Assembly: GCF_009834365.1 (NCBI RefSeq)
Contig: NZ_CP041348.1
Span: 1,426,501-1,490,500, forward strand
Direction: 5' to 3'
Length of the DNA: 64,000 bases
DNA from: Komagataeibacter xylinus
GTDB taxonomy: Bacteria; Pseudomonadota; Alphaproteobacteria; Acetobacterales; Acetobacteraceae
Shown one piece after another: positions 43,096 to 52,325 of the stretch; positions within the stretch are counted from its first letter, which is position 1; each line of letters starts with the position of its first letter. Made by a program: the position numbers and the translations under genes. The notes below the pieces were generated by a model that was not told the DNA's origin, did not search any database, and saw only the letters and a program-made list of their open reading frames with translations.

Positions 43096-43224
43096 TCGTC
43101 CGTCCAGCCGCGCATGCATGGCTGCCCGCACGTTGCGTTGTGGTGACAGGCCGGGTGTCTATGGCAAAAACTTCCTTCCGAATGCCAGCCGCAGGCTGAT
43201 TTCTTGACGGAAGGAAGACACGAC

Positions 43225-43746
43225 GTGAGGCGACGTTTTCATCTTGGTGCGCTGGCCGGGCTGGCTCTCATGGCCACAGGCATGGCTGCAGCACCCGCCA
43301 TGGCCCGTGAGCCCAGGGGGCATGGTGCCCCGCCCGCGCCGCCACCCACGCTTGATGTCGCCTCCTTTCAGGGGCAGGCGGCGCAGTATGTGGGCAAGCC
43401 CGTGCGCATCGAGGGCTGCACCATTACCTCCGCCAATTCGGGCGGGGCGGATTGCGCGGCCTTCCGTATTGCCGACCTGCCGGGCAAGGTGGACTGGAAC
43501 GGCGCCATCCCGCTCGATGGCCCCACGATGGAGGAAGCTTCCTTTCGCAAGGCGCAGCAGATCTGTGGCGATACCGGCCAGCACGAGCAGTGCCGTGCCG
43601 ATGTGACCGGCGTGGTCTATGACCCGTTTGGGGATATGGGCGTGCAGGGCCAGCGCAATTTCGAGCTGCGTCAGGTCCGCATTCACTGGCTGGCCGAACC
43701 ACCCAGAAAGGGAAGCAGCCGCCCGATGCGTCAGGCCACCCGCTGA
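43225..43746 (+). CDS. Secreted OB-fold-like hypothetical protein
   Basis: A 173-residue exported protein. GTG 43225 is chosen, with AAGGAAG 7 nt upstream; the leader RRRFHLGALAGLALMATG ends at AMA. Mature part: YVGKPVRIEGCTITSANSGG and CRADVTGVVYDPFGD suggest a small beta-barrel, and four Cys could form disulfides. Function unknown. A strong terminator follows the stop. Confidence 0.62.
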   Translation: MRRRFHLGALAGLALMATGMAAAPAMAREPRGHGAPPAPPPTLDVASFQGQAAQYVGKPVRIEGCTITSANSGGADCAAFRIADLPGKVDWNGAIPLDGPTMEEASFRKAQQICGDTGQHEQCRADVTGVVYDPFGDMGVQGQRNFELRQVRIHWLAEPPRKGSSRPMRQATR

Positions 43747-43787
43747 GCGGCCCATTTCTGGCCAGAGGCTGAAAACATTTTCGAAAA

Positions 43788-43822
43788 GACGCCGCCATGT
43801 TGAACACGGGCGGCGTTTTTTT
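43788..43822 (+). terminator. Rho-independent terminator
   Basis: Stem ACGCCGCC (43789-43796) pairs with GGCGGCGT (43809-43816) across a 12-nt loop, followed by a T7 run. It ends the 43225 transcript. Confidence 0.85.
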
Positions 43823-44000
43823 ATCCCGCGTGGCCAAGCAGGTGCGAGAGCAGGGTGAACACGCCCCCGCACAGCACGCTGCCCATGACCACCATCGGCA
43901 CGATCCAGGCCTCGCGGATGAAGCTTGTCACATGCGTCATGGCGCGGCGCGTGGCCGGGCTGCGCATGGGCGACAGGGATGGATTGAGCGTGGTTGTCAT
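43821..44000 (-). CDS. Small single-pass membrane protein (59 aa)
   Basis: A 59-residue protein from ATG 44000 (MTTTLNPSLSPMRSPATRRA...), with one membrane helix (VPMVVMGSVLCGGVFTLLSH) near the C-terminus, ending GHAG. No known family. Its stop codon lies in the T-run of the opposing terminator. Confidence 0.55.
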   Translation of the reverse strand: MTTTLNPSLSPMRSPATRRAMTHVTSFIREAWIVPMVVMGSVLCGGVFTLLSHLLGHAG

Positions 44001-44380
44001 GGCGTGACGTCCCAGGGCGAGAAGGCCCAAAAAAGCGACTGCGGTGCGTGACCGGTGGCGCGTAATGGAGACAGGGCGGCACGCTGTCAAGCATGAAAAA
44101 CGGCTGCCGGCACGGCATATGGCCGGGGGGTGGAAAAAATCCCGGTTTTCAGGCCATTTTTCACGCCAGTATGTTTTGCATGCAGGGCGGTCCTGCTGCG
44201 TTTGACGGGGTCAGGCAGGCCAGCATGCCCCTGTTGTTTCAACCTGTGGTGATTCGCGCGGGGAAGGTTGTTTGGCGTGCGGGCCGGTACCGTCAAGGAT
44301 GCCAGATCAGCAGGGGACGCCTGCTTTGAACAGCGTATAGGCGTCCTGTTTTTTTAATGGATGTGGTGACAGGACAGTTG
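44001..44380. other. Intergenic region, possible small-RNA/leader with terminator
   Basis: About 380 bp with no convincing gene. It ends in a strong terminator hairpin (44315-44355) located only 26 bp before the next start codon. Confidence 0.5.
44315..44355 (+). terminator. Strong terminator hairpin in leader of 44381 gene
   Basis: GGACGCCT (44315-44322) pairs perfectly with AGGCGTCC (44339-44346); T-rich tail to 44355. Confidence 0.8.
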
Positions 44381-44890
44381 ATGCGTTTTTACCAATGGAT
44401 CATTGCAGCAGCCTGCCTGACTGTCGTGCCCCCGGCTTATGCGCAGACGCCGAGTGAAAAACGCGCCGTGCCCGAGATCAGGGCGTCCCTTGCCAGCCCG
44501 GATATAAAAAACCTGCTTTCGATTGCAACGCATGAAAAATGCAATTTCCGTATAGAATACAAGAATGGGAATGACCGGTCTGACACCTGTAATATATCGC
44601 TATACAGCATAAAAAACAGATTTTTCATTAATGCGGAAATATTTGGAAACAATAATACGTAGATGGTGTTTTTTGGTTTCTTTTCCGCCGCAGCAAGCGA
44701 GAATCACGTTATTGGGCAGAACATCAACGGGATTCAGGTTGTAACCAACGGCCAGTCCTATGATGAGAAAGCTACAGGTACCTGCATGCTCTCGCCCGGC
44801 ACACAGGAACTGGTCTGCAATGCCCAGGGCAGCGACAGGCTTGGAAAGGTTAGCGTCCATGAGGCCGGGGTCATAAAAAAGCTGAAGTAA
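44381..44890 (+). pseudogene. Secreted protein interrupted by an in-frame TAG
   Basis: A 93-codon frame (signal MRFYQWIIAAACLTVV..., AYAQ) stops at TAG 44660-44662; the next base starts ATG 44663 in the same frame, running 75 codons to 44890. The halves read as one ~169-residue secreted protein: Cys in KCNFRIEY and DTCNIS in the first half, GTCMLS and LVCNAQ in the second. A single nonsense mutation is the simplest explanation; two separate proteins or read-through are alternatives. Family unknown; relatively AT-rich. Confidence 0.65.
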
Positions 44891-45148
44891 AAGCTTCTCT
44901 GTTAAGGCGACGGCCCCCACAGGTCGGGCCCGGCCTGCCCCCGGATGGCATGGGAGCGTGCCCGGTTCAGCGAGTTGTGGCCCGTCGGGCGGTTCTCTGG
45001 TCCGGTGTGAGTGCTCCGGCATTGCACAAGATGCGTGGCGCTGGCTGTCCGGGGCGCGTGCGCAAGTTGTTGCCTTATGGCATGGCTGCCCCTTAAAAGG
45101 CGCGTTTGGCTGGACGAGACTGGCCGCTCTCACGCACGGGACTGCCCC

Positions 45149-46558
45149 ATGACTCCGCTCGCGCTGATCCTGACCGGCATAGGCTCCATTGCCGTCCTGC
45201 TCCTGCTTATCCTCAAACTCCGGCTGCATCCCTTCGTCGCCCTGCTGGTGGTGGCCGTGGCCGTGGCCCTGCTTACCGGCATGCCCGTAGCCAGACTGAC
45301 CGATGCCATTCAGGGCAGCATGGGCCGCATCATGGGCCATATCGCCATTATCGTGGCCTTCGGGGCCATGATCGGGCGCATGGTTGACCTCTCGGGCGGG
45401 GCGGCGACCGTGGCGAATGCGCTGATCCGCCGCGTGGGTTCCGCCCATGTGCCGCTCGCTCTGGTCATTGCCGCTTTTGGCGTCGGCATTCCGGTGTTTT
45501 TCGAGGTGGGCGTGATCATGCTCATGCCGCTGGTCTATGGCATGGCGCGGCAGACGGGCCGCGTGCCTGCCGTGTTCGGCATTCCCATGGCCGTGACCAT
45601 GCTCACCGTCCATGCCCTGCTGCCGCCCCACCCGGGTGCCGTGGCGGTTGCGGCAGCCCTTGGCGTGGGGGCGGGGCACATGCTGATGCTGGGCCTGCCG
45701 CTGGCCGCCGTGGCCACAGTGCTGACCTATGTGCTGACCCGGCCCATCATGGCGCAGCCGCTGGGCTGCGCGCCTGATATCCGCGCTGTGGTGGAGGAAG
45801 CCCGCACGCCTGCGCAGGGGCAGGGGGCGGGTGATGACGCGGCAGGAGCCTTCATGCAGGCCACCGCGCGCAGGCCGGTGGGCGTGGGCGAGATCCTGAG
45901 TGTCATCGCCGTGCCGGTGGTGCTGATGGTGGCGGGCACGCTGGCAGGCGAACTGATGGCGCCGGGACGGTTGCGCACGGTGCTGGTCTTTGCCGGGATT
46001 CCCTTCGTGGCGCTGGGGCTGGACGTGCTGCTGTGCGCGTGGCTGCTGGGGCTGCGGCGTGGCATGGCGCTGGCTACCGTGTCCGATGTCGTGGCGGCTG
46101 CCCTGCCGGGCACGGCCATCATCATCCTCATTACCGGGGCGGGGGGCGCATTCGCGCAGGTGCTGGTGGGCAGTGGCGTGGGGGATGCGCTGGGCGGCCT
46201 GCTGGCTTCTACGGGCCTGCCGCTGCTGGTGCTGGCCTTCGTGCTGACCATGATCCTGCGCGTAGCCCAGGGACCGACGACCGTAGCACTCATGACAACG
46301 GCAGGCATTCTCGGCCCCATGATTGGCCGCCTGCACTTTGACCAGACCCATCTGGCACTCATGGCGCTGGCTATGGGGGCGGGCGGCATGGCGCTGTCGC
46401 ATGTGAATGATGCGGGGTTCTGGATCGTGACGCGCCTGTGCGGCGTGAGCGTGCGCGAGGGCCTGCGTAGCTGGAGCCTCATGACGCTGGTGGCATCCCT
46501 GCTGGTCTTTGCAGGCGTTGCGGCGTTGTGGGGCGTTCTGCCCGCTTCGGCTGGATAA
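45149..46558 (+). CDS. GntP-family gluconate:H+ symporter-like permease
   Basis: A 469-residue transporter with about 12-14 membrane helices, matching GntP/GntT/DsdX permeases: the conserved PVFFEVGVIMLMPLVYGM near residue 115, MLTVHALLPPHPGAVAVAA near 155 and the terminal HVNDAGFWIV region near 415. It imports gluconate or a related hydroxy-acid, which suits an acetic acid bacterium that makes gluconate in the periplasm. ATG 45149 fits the family's start; the frame is open upstream. Confidence 0.9.
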   Translation: MTPLALILTGIGSIAVLLLLILKLRLHPFVALLVVAVAVALLTGMPVARLTDAIQGSMGRIMGHIAIIVAFGAMIGRMVDLSGGAATVANALIRRVGSAHVPLALVIAAFGVGIPVFFEVGVIMLMPLVYGMARQTGRVPAVFGIPMAVTMLTVHALLPPHPGAVAVAAALGVGAGHMLMLGLPLAAVATVLTYVLTRPIMAQPLGCAPDIRAVVEEARTPAQGQGAGDDAAGAFMQATARRPVGVGEILSVIAVPVVLMVAGTLAGELMAPGRLRTVLVFAGIPFVALGLDVLLCAWLLGLRRGMALATVSDVVAAALPGTAIIILITGAGGAFAQVLVGSGVGDALGGLLASTGLPLLVLAFVLTMILRVAQGPTTVALMTTAGILGPMIGRLHFDQTHLALMALAMGAGGMALSHVNDAGFWIVTRLCGVSVREGLRSWSLMTLVASLLVFAGVAALWGVLPASAG

Positions 46559-46562
46559 AGAA

Positions 46563-46644
46563 TAAAAGTTTTTGGGTGCCGCCTTTTTTCAAAAAAGCGG
46601 CTTCTTTACAAAGCTTTTTGAAAAAAGCTTCACCAAAAACGTTT
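46563..46644. repeat. Composite hairpin repeat, copy 10 (GCCGCC first)
   Basis: AAAAGTTTTTGGG flank, GCCGCC/GCGGC hairpin (46578-46601), AAAGCTTTTTG hairpin (46610-46631), CACCAAAAACG flank. It lies between converging permease and UvrA-like genes. Confidence 0.85.
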
Positions 46645-46654
46645 GTTCCTTAAC

Positions 46655-49195
46655 TCAGCCCGTGAGGGGGAGCAGAAAGGGAGCGGTGGCGCTGCCTTTC
46701 GCGCGGGCCACGTCATGCGGCGTGCCCGCGGCCACGATCTTACCGCCCCCGTCGCCCGCACCCGGCCCCATGTCGATGATCCAGTCGCTTCTGGCCGCCA
46801 CCCGCATGTCATGCTCGGCCACCACCACGGTGTGGCCGCCATCCACCAGCGATTGCAGGTGGGCCTGCAGCCGGTCCACATCGGCGGGATGCAGGCCGGT
46901 GGTCGGTTCATCGAGAATATAGAGCGTATGGCCCCGGCGCTGCTTGCGCAGTTCGGTGGCAAGCTTGATGCGCTGCGCCTCACCCCCTGAAAGCTCGGTG
47001 GCAGGCTGCCCCAGCCGCAGGTAGCCAAGCCCGCCCTGCTGCAAGGTGGCGAGCGTGGTGGACAGGGCCGGGTTTTGCGCAAAAAAGGCTGCTGCCTCAT
47101 CGACCGTCATGGCCAGCACATCGGCAATGGATCTACCGTCTATGGTCACTTCCAGCACCTCTGGCCGGTAGCGCGTGCCGTGGCAGGTGGGGCAGGGGGA
47201 ATACACGCTGGGCAGGAACAGCAGTTCCACCATCACCGAGCCTGCGCCCTCGCAGGTGGGGCAGCGGCCTTTTGGCAGGTTGAACGAAAAGCGGCCTGCA
47301 TCATAGCTGCGCGCACGCGCCAGGTCGGTTGCGGCATAGGCCTGGCGGATGATGTCGAACAGGCCGGTATAGGTGGCGAGGTTGGAGCGCGGGGTGCGGC
47401 CGATGGGTTTCTGGTCGATCATGACCAGGCGGCTGATTTTCTTTGCGCCATCCACCACATGTCCCTGCGGCGTGCCTTCGGGCATGTCCTCGATGGTGTC
47501 GGGGTCAGTTGCATCGGGCAGTTTCTGCCCCAGCGCGTGCGCCATGATGGCGGGCAGCGCTTGGCTGACAAGGCTCGACTTGCCCGAGCCCGACAGGCCG
47601 GTTACGGTCACGAACGTGCCCAGTGGAATCTCCACGCTCAGGTCATGCAGGTTGTTCCATGTCAGGCCCGCAAGCTTCAGCCACGCTCTGGCCGGGCGTG
47701 GCACGCCCGCAATCGGGGCATCACTGCCGAACAGGTAGGGCGCGGTGCGGGAGTTTTTGACCGTCCGCAGGCCATCGGGCAGGCCGCTATACAATACCTC
47801 ACCCCCGCGCGTGCCCGCATCGGGGCCGACATCGACAATCCAGTCCGCCCGGCGGATGAGGTAGAGGTTATGCTCGACAATGAACAGCGAGTTGCCCGTC
47901 CGCTTCAGCCCTTCCAGCGCATCAAGCAGGTTGTGGGCATCGGCGGGGTGCAGCCCGCTTGAGGGTTCATCAAGCACATATACCACGCCAAACAGGCTGG
48001 AGCGGATCTGCGTGCCCAGCCGCAGGCGTTGATATTCGCCGGGGGAGAGCGTGGTAACCGAGCGGTCGGCCTGCAGGTAGCCAAGACCCAGATGCTCCAG
48101 CACCGCAATGCGGCCCAGCAGGTCGGTCGCCATGCGGCGCGCGGCAATGGCGGTGGCATCGCCCGCCTGCGGGGCGTGCTCGGGCACCTGCGTGCCTTCA
48201 GCCAGCGGGGCCAGCGTGCGGGCAATGGTGGAAAGCGGCATGCGCGTGAGTTCGGCAATGTTCAGCCCCGCGATGGTGACACGCAGCGCATCGGGGTTGA
48301 GCCGCGCGCCATGGCAGGTGGGGCAGGGCGTTGCGGTGAGGAACCGCTCGGCCCGCCTGCGCATGTTGGCACTCTGCGATGTGGCAAAGGTATGCAGCAC
48401 GTAGCGCCGCGCGCCGGTAAAGGTGCCGTTATAGGCAGGCGGTACGTGGTCGCGTATCGCGCGCTGCACGGCTGCGTGGTCGAGGCCGGGATAGACAGGG
48501 TAGGTGGGCGTTTCCTCGGTGTAGAGAATCCACTCGCGGGTTTTGGCGGGCAGGTCGCGCCAGGGGCAGTCCACGTCCACGCCTTTGGTGATGAGGATAT
48601 CGCGCAGGTTCTGCCCCTGCCACGCCGTGGGCCACGCCGCCACCGCGCGTTCGCGGATGGAGAGGCTGTCATCAGGCACCAGCAGCGCGGTCGTGGTGTC
48701 CATGATGCGGCCCTGCCCGTGGCATTGCGGGCACGCGCCTTCAGGCGTGTTGGTGGAGAACGATTCCGCCTCCAGCCGCTTCATGCCCGCAGGGTAATGC
48801 CCCGCGCGGGAATAGAGCATGCGCAGCAGGTTCGATAGCGTGGTGATGCTGCCCACGGTCGAGCGCCCTGTGCCGGTGCCGCGCTGCTGCTGGAGCGCAA
48901 TTGCAGGCGGCAGCCCTTCGATTGATGTGACATCGGGCACCGGCATCTGCCGGAACAGCCTGCGGGCGTAGGGCGAGACCGATTCAAGGTAGCGCCGCTG
49001 CGCCTCCGCATACAGCGTGCCGAAGGCCAGCGAGGATTTGCCCGAGCCTGAGACCCCGGTGAACACGACCAGCCGGTCACGCGGAATGTCCACGCTGACA
49101 TCCTTGAGGTTGTGCTCGCGCGCGCCCCGCACATGCACGAAGTCGGGCCGGGTGGACGGGTCAGCCGCAGGAGCGGAAACGGGGCGCTGTGACAT
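46655..49195 (-). CDS. UvrA-like ABC ATPase (UvrA2/DrrC type)
   Basis: An 846-residue protein with two ABC ATPase modules: Walker [10 protein letters not shown] near residue 45 and GLSGSGKSS near 540; signature regions [12 protein letters not shown] and [12 protein letters not shown]; zinc-binding [23 protein letters not shown] and CPTCHGTRY. It is about 100 residues shorter than housekeeping UvrA, and the N-terminal part suggests loss of the UvrB-binding domain, as in UvrA2 and drug-resistance DrrC proteins. A role in DNA-damage or intercalator tolerance is inferred. ATG 49195 is preferred over GTG 49231. Confidence 0.85.
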   Translation of the reverse strand: MSQRPVSAPAADPSTRPDFVHVRGAREHNLKDVSVDIPRDRLVVFTGVSGSGKSSLAFGTLYAEAQRRYLESVSPYARRLFRQMPVPDVTSIEGLPPAIALQQQRGTGTGRSTVGSITTLSNLLRMLYSRAGHYPAGMKRLEAESFSTNTPEGACPQCHGQGRIMDTTTALLVPDDSLSIRERAVAAWPTAWQGQNLRDILITKGVDVDCPWRDLPAKTREWILYTEETPTYPVYPGLDHAAVQRAIRDHVPPAYNGTFTGARRYVLHTFATSQSANMRRRAERFLTATPCPTCHGARLNPDALRVTIAGLNIAELTRMPLSTIARTLAPLAEGTQVPEHAPQAGDATAIAARRMATDLLGRIAVLEHLGLGYLQADRSVTTLSPGEYQRLRLGTQIRSSLFGVVYVLDEPSSGLHPADAHNLLDALEGLKRTGNSLFIVEHNLYLIRRADWIVDVGPDAGTRGGEVLYSGLPDGLRTVKNSRTAPYLFGSDAPIAGVPRPARAWLKLAGLTWNNLHDLSVEIPLGTFVTVTGLSGSGKSSLVSQALPAIMAHALGQKLPDATDPDTIEDMPEGTPQGHVVDGAKKISRLVMIDQKPIGRTPRSNLATYTGLFDIIRQAYAATDLARARSYDAGRFSFNLPKGRCPTCEGAGSVMVELLFLPSVYSPCPTCHGTRYRPEVLEVTIDGRSIADVLAMTVDEAAAFFAQNPALSTTLATLQQGGLGYLRLGQPATELSGGEAQRIKLATELRKQRRGHTLYILDEPTTGLHPADVDRLQAHLQSLVDGGHTVVVAEHDMRVAARSDWIIDMGPGAGDGGGKIVAAGTPHDVARAKGSATAPFLLPLTG

Positions 49196-49422
49196 GGGCG
49201 GAGGGGCCTTTGATGCAATATGGGCGGGCACAGGGCCGGCAGGATGCCCTGTTATAACCCGACGGCTTGGATCTGTGCGCCCCCTCTTATGTCCATATAT
49301 TATCGCTCATGACATAATTGCTGATGATGGGTACATGCCATCCCCGGCTTGACCGATGCAGGCGGGCAGCGCATCACAACAAAAGCAAGCTATGGCAATA
49401 TGAGTGATCAGGCGGTGGAAGC

Positions 49423-49869
49423 ATGAAACGAGTCATTATACTGGGCGTGTCGCTCTGCCTGTATTCCGGGCTGGCCCATGCGGCGGGGGGGTCCGCCGTC
49501 ATTACCGAAGCCGAGCGCCATGTCGCCGCCACCCTGCCCGACCCGCATGCCGCCACCTTCCGCAATGCCACCGTGCATGCCATGGATGGCGCATCGGTGG
49601 TGTGCGGCGAAATGGCGGAGCACAACCCGCCCGTTGATGGGGTGTACAAGAAATTCGGCTATGTGCAGGGGCAGGATGACCCGGTGATTTTCAGCGGGCG
49701 TCCGGTTCCGGCAAAAGTGCAGTTCAATGAGGTCAATTCCTGGCTCAATGACAGCATCAAGCTCGAAGATCTTGAGGAAATGGGCTGCGTGCCAAAAGGC
49801 ACCTATCACCATTACAACGAGCAGCTCAATCAGGTCATGGCCCAGCGCAGCCAGTTTGGCGTGAACTAG
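49423..49869 (+). CDS. Secreted hypothetical protein (148 aa)
   Basis: Signal peptide MKRVIILGVSLCLYSGLAHA, then a mature part with LPDPHAATFRNATVH and VVCGEMAEHNPPVDGV, a pattern seen in widespread small periplasmic proteobacterial proteins of unknown function. Cys near 62 and in EEMGCVPKG may form a disulfide. Divergent from the UvrA-like gene with ~230 bp between. Confidence 0.68.
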   Translation: MKRVIILGVSLCLYSGLAHAAGGSAVITEAERHVAATLPDPHAATFRNATVHAMDGASVVCGEMAEHNPPVDGVYKKFGYVQGQDDPVIFSGRPVPAKVQFNEVNSWLNDSIKLEDLEEMGCVPKGTYHHYNEQLNQVMAQRSQFGVN

Positions 49870-50082
49870 GCCGGAACAACTTTGCTCCATGCCGGGCGTT
49901 AGACCTGCACATATGCCCGCAGTGACCTGTGCCGGGCGTGCGCGGCGTGGGAAAAGTCTGGAGCGGTTACTTTAAAGGCTCCGGCGCACAGAAGGCGGCC
50001 GACAGGGTCCGCCATGTGAAAAAACAGGGCATGGGGCAGCACGCAGGTGCCAGCCCGCATGCCCGGCAAGGAAAGGGAATTC

Positions 50083-50316
50083 ATGACGGATGTAACGCAG
50101 GCCATGCTGGGTCAGGACGTGATTGCGGCGGGCACGGGCCGCATGGGCACGCTTACGGCAGTCAATACGGATGGCACGATTCAGGTTACCGTTGATGGCC
50201 CGGCCGAGAGCGCCTTTACCATTCCCGCCGCATGGGTGCAGTCTGCCGATAACGGCAAGATCCTGCTTAGCCATACGGTGGAAGATGTACAGTCCTACAC
50301 GCCTCCTGCAAACTGA
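50083..50316 (+). CDS. Small beta-barrel-like protein (77 aa)
   Basis: A 77-residue protein starting MTDVTQAMLGQDVIAAGTG, with a repeated beta pattern (GTLTAVNTDGTIQVTVDG). It resembles DUF2171/PRC-barrel-like small domains, tentatively. GGAAAGGG lies ~6 nt before ATG 50083. It precedes the dipeptidase gene by 33 bp and may be co-transcribed. Confidence 0.6.
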   Translation: MTDVTQAMLGQDVIAAGTGRMGTLTAVNTDGTIQVTVDGPAESAFTIPAAWVQSADNGKILLSHTVEDVQSYTPPAN

Positions 50317-50349
50317 AGGGCCTGCGCTGCCCCTGACCGGGGTGCGGTA

Positions 50350-51054
50350 ATGCCCGCTCCCCCGTCCGGCCCCGTGCTGGAGGCCGATGACCTGTTTCGC
50401 GTAAAGTCGCGTCTTGCACCCGATGCATTGCGGGCGCTGGCTGCACAGGCGGTCATGCCAGCTTTTGCGCCTGCGCCAAGGGCTGCGGATCTTGTTGACG
50501 TAACGCAGGTTGATCCGGCCATTGCGCTGGATATCCGCTATGCGTGCAGCCGGAATTTTCTTGGCTTTCCGGTTTATCCGGCGGCGCGGGCGTTCCTGCA
50601 ACGCCCGGCGGCGCTCGCCCTGTCGCATGCGCGCAGCCTTGCGGCGCGGCATGGGTATGGGTTGCTGGTTTATGATGCGTATCGGCCCTGGCATGTCACG
50701 GTGCTGTTCCGCGCGGCCGTGCCGGAGGCATTGCATGAATTCGTGGGCGATCCGGCCACCGGCTCACGCCATAACCGGGGTTGCGCGGTTGACCTGACCC
50801 TGTGGGATCTGGCAACGCGCTGTGTTGTGCCGATGCCATCGGGCTTTGATGAAATGACGCCCCGCGCCCATGTCGGCTATGCGGGTGGTGATGCTTTGGC
50901 GCGGCAGCGACGCGACCTGCTGGCACGCATCATGCAGGAGAGCGGCTTTGTGCCCCTGGCGGAGGAATGGTGGCATTTCGACTTTGCGGACTGGGCAGAT
51001 TACCCGGTGCTTGATCTGTCGTTTGATGCGGTGGCGCAGGCTGAAAAGAAGTAA
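50350..51054 (+). CDS. D-alanyl-D-alanine dipeptidase (VanX/DdpX-like)
   Basis: A 234-residue zinc peptidase of family M15D: LDIRYACSRNFLG near residue 60, VYDAYRP near 110, SRHNRGCAVDLTL near 138 with the first His and Asp ligands, and EEWWHFDF near 200 with catalytic Glu and last His ligand. It cleaves D-Ala-D-Ala, recycling peptidoglycan dipeptide. No signal peptide, so cytoplasmic. There is no van operon nearby; a housekeeping role is more likely than resistance. Confidence 0.92.
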   Translation: MPAPPSGPVLEADDLFRVKSRLAPDALRALAAQAVMPAFAPAPRAADLVDVTQVDPAIALDIRYACSRNFLGFPVYPAARAFLQRPAALALSHARSLAARHGYGLLVYDAYRPWHVTVLFRAAVPEALHEFVGDPATGSRHNRGCAVDLTLWDLATRCVVPMPSGFDEMTPRAHVGYAGGDALARQRRDLLARIMQESGFVPLAEEWWHFDFADWADYPVLDLSFDAVAQAEKK

Positions 51055-51122
51055 AAATTTCTGGGTGCCGCCTTTTTTCAAAAAGGTGGTGTTCTTCTGA
51101 AGATTTTTGAAAAAATCTTATC
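51049..51122. repeat. Composite hairpin repeat, copy 11 (GCCGCC first)
   Basis: AAAATTTCTGGG flank overlapping the dipeptidase stop, GCCGCC(T)n/AAAAAGGTGGT hairpin, then GAAGATTTTTGAAAAAATCTT instead of the GAAGCTT arm (compensatory change keeps the stem). Confidence 0.8.
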
Positions 51123-51133
51123 TGTATAGAAAT

Positions 51134-51170
51134 AAAAATGCCGCCTGTTCAAATAAAAGGCGGCATTTTT
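51134..51170. terminator. Bidirectional terminator
   Basis: AAAAATGCCGCC (51134-51145) pairs perfectly with 51159-51170, giving A- and T-runs on the two sides; works for the dipeptidase gene and for the opposing lipoprotein gene. Confidence 0.85.
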
Positions 51171-51190
51171 CAATATTTTTCTAAAAAATA

Positions 51191-51508
51191 TCAGTCATCA
51201 TGCAGGGTGCGGTCTATCGTGCGGCCTGCCTTTTCACCGGGGCCTTTGGGCGGGTCGAAGGTGTCCTGCATCTTGTCGCCAAAATGATCGATCTTCTCGC
51301 CCGTTGTCTCGTGGTGGCGCTTGCATCCGCTTAGCCCCGTGCCAGCCACCATCAGCGCCAGGCCAAAGGCGGCGATGGAACGCAGGCGCCGCCGCGTGGC
51401 AGGTGCGGTGGGGACAGGCGCGCAATGGCGCAGGGCAATGCGGAACTGGAGGCGGGCTGGTTCTGTGCGGGAGGGGGTCTGCGTGCGGTTGCGTAAAGCG
51501 CTATCCAT
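51191..51508 (-). CDS. Small lipoprotein (105 aa)
   Basis: A 105-residue protein with an Arg-rich, unusually long N-terminus (~45 residues), then the helix IAAFGLALMVAGTG and lipobox LSGC; the mature part is charged (KRHHETTGEKIDHFGDKMQ). The start at ATG 51508 has AGGA ~10 nt upstream. The long region before the lipobox is atypical for a signal peptide; a later start may be used. Function unknown, entericidin-like in style only. Confidence 0.55.
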   Translation of the reverse strand: MDSALRNRTQTPSRTEPARLQFRIALRHCAPVPTAPATRRRLRSIAAFGLALMVAGTGLSGCKRHHETTGEKIDHFGDKMQDTFDPPKGPGEKAGRTIDRTLHDD

Positions 51509-51593
51509 GCCCGGTATCCTGTTTCAATGTCATACGCACCCTTAAGTGAACAATCCCCGCTCCGGTTTCAACATCACGGGAATGTGAGCGGTG

Positions 51594-51917
51594 TTAGCTG
51601 AACATGGCCCGGCATTCCGGGCACAGGCGCAGAAAGCGGCCATCGGCCACGAAAGCGGTGTCGCAGTTCAGGCAGGTGCGGCGCACCTGGTCGGGGCGGT
51701 CCATTGGTATGGCATGGCGGATGCGGTGGCGGCGCAGATGGGCTTCGAGTGTCTTGATGTTCATGTCCAGCCTGCGGGCGGCCTCACGCGTGGAACAACC
51801 CTGCGCCCGCAGGGCGGCCACGCGCGGGGCAAGGCTGGGCCAGTCAACACGCGGCGGGCGTGTGCGGCGTGGCGGGGCAGGGGAAGGTGCGGCAGTAGGT
51901 TTGTGCATATTTTCCAT
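51594..51917 (-). CDS. HTH protein with zinc-ribbon-like C-terminus
   Basis: A 107-residue probable DNA-binding protein: a basic Pro-rich N-terminus, a helix-turn-helix (ALRAQGCSTREAARRLDMNIKTLEAHLRRH region, ~35-65) and a C-terminal pair of CxxC motifs (CLNCDTAFVADG and CPEC), likely zinc-binding. ATG 51917 or 51908 is the start. Divergent from 52036 gene; TGTGC-N9-GCACA (51927-51945) just upstream may be its operator. Confidence 0.7.
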   Translation of the reverse strand: MENMHKPTAAPSPAPPRRTRPPRVDWPSLAPRVAALRAQGCSTREAARRLDMNIKTLEAHLRRHRIRHAIPMDRPDQVRRTCLNCDTAFVADGRFLRLCPECRAMFS

Positions 51918-52035
51918 ACAAACAAGTGTGCTCAAAAAGCGCACATGCAGCAAGAACTTTATGAGAACATTTACGCAGGCATCGCTGCCTTCCAGCTCAT
52001 TGTGTATTTTATTCACACAAATGGAGCAAAAACAG

Positions 52036-52287
52036 ATGCAAAGTGCCTATCTGCCCGCCGGGTGCACGCAGGCTGATATCGATGCCCGATTCGCACCCGA
52101 TGAGCCCGCATGGCTTGCCCGCTACACCGCCCAGCTGGGCCGCCAGCTTGAGCGGATTGCCGCCATGCGGGCCGAATTGGCTACCACCCGCTTTGATGGC
52201 GCATATGACAGCACCGATATCGTGGGCTACCTTGATGACGAGATGCAGACGCTGCGCCAGCACATGGCGCAACCCCTGCCGGAATAG
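52036..52287 (+). CDS. Hypothetical protein (83 aa)
   Basis: An 83-residue, mostly helical protein (MQSAYLPAGCTQADIDARFA...), no known domain, no signal. ATG 52036 is preceded by GGAG ~9 nt upstream; ATG 52021 is also in frame. Divergent from the HTH gene and likely co-regulated. Its stop is 38 bp before the deaminase start. Confidence 0.6.
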   Translation: MQSAYLPAGCTQADIDARFAPDEPAWLARYTAQLGRQLERIAAMRAELATTRFDGAYDSTDIVGYLDDEMQTLRQHMAQPLPE

Positions 52288-52325
52288 GCCGGCCGGGGCG
52301 CATCGTGCATGACAAGGGATGCTTC

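Noticed and set aside
44093..44329. 78-codon plus-strand frame before the split secreted-protein gene
   Set aside because: No ribosome binding site or recognisable domain, and it ends inside the terminator hairpin.
44600..46402. 600-codon minus-strand frame over the GntP permease gene
   Set aside because: Composition is His/Gln/Arg-rich low-complexity, with no family match; it mirrors a clear transporter gene.
50350..51054. VanX-like gene considered as part of a vancomycin-resistance locus
   Set aside because: No VanH, VanA-type ligase or two-component regulator is adjacent; dipeptide recycling is more likely.
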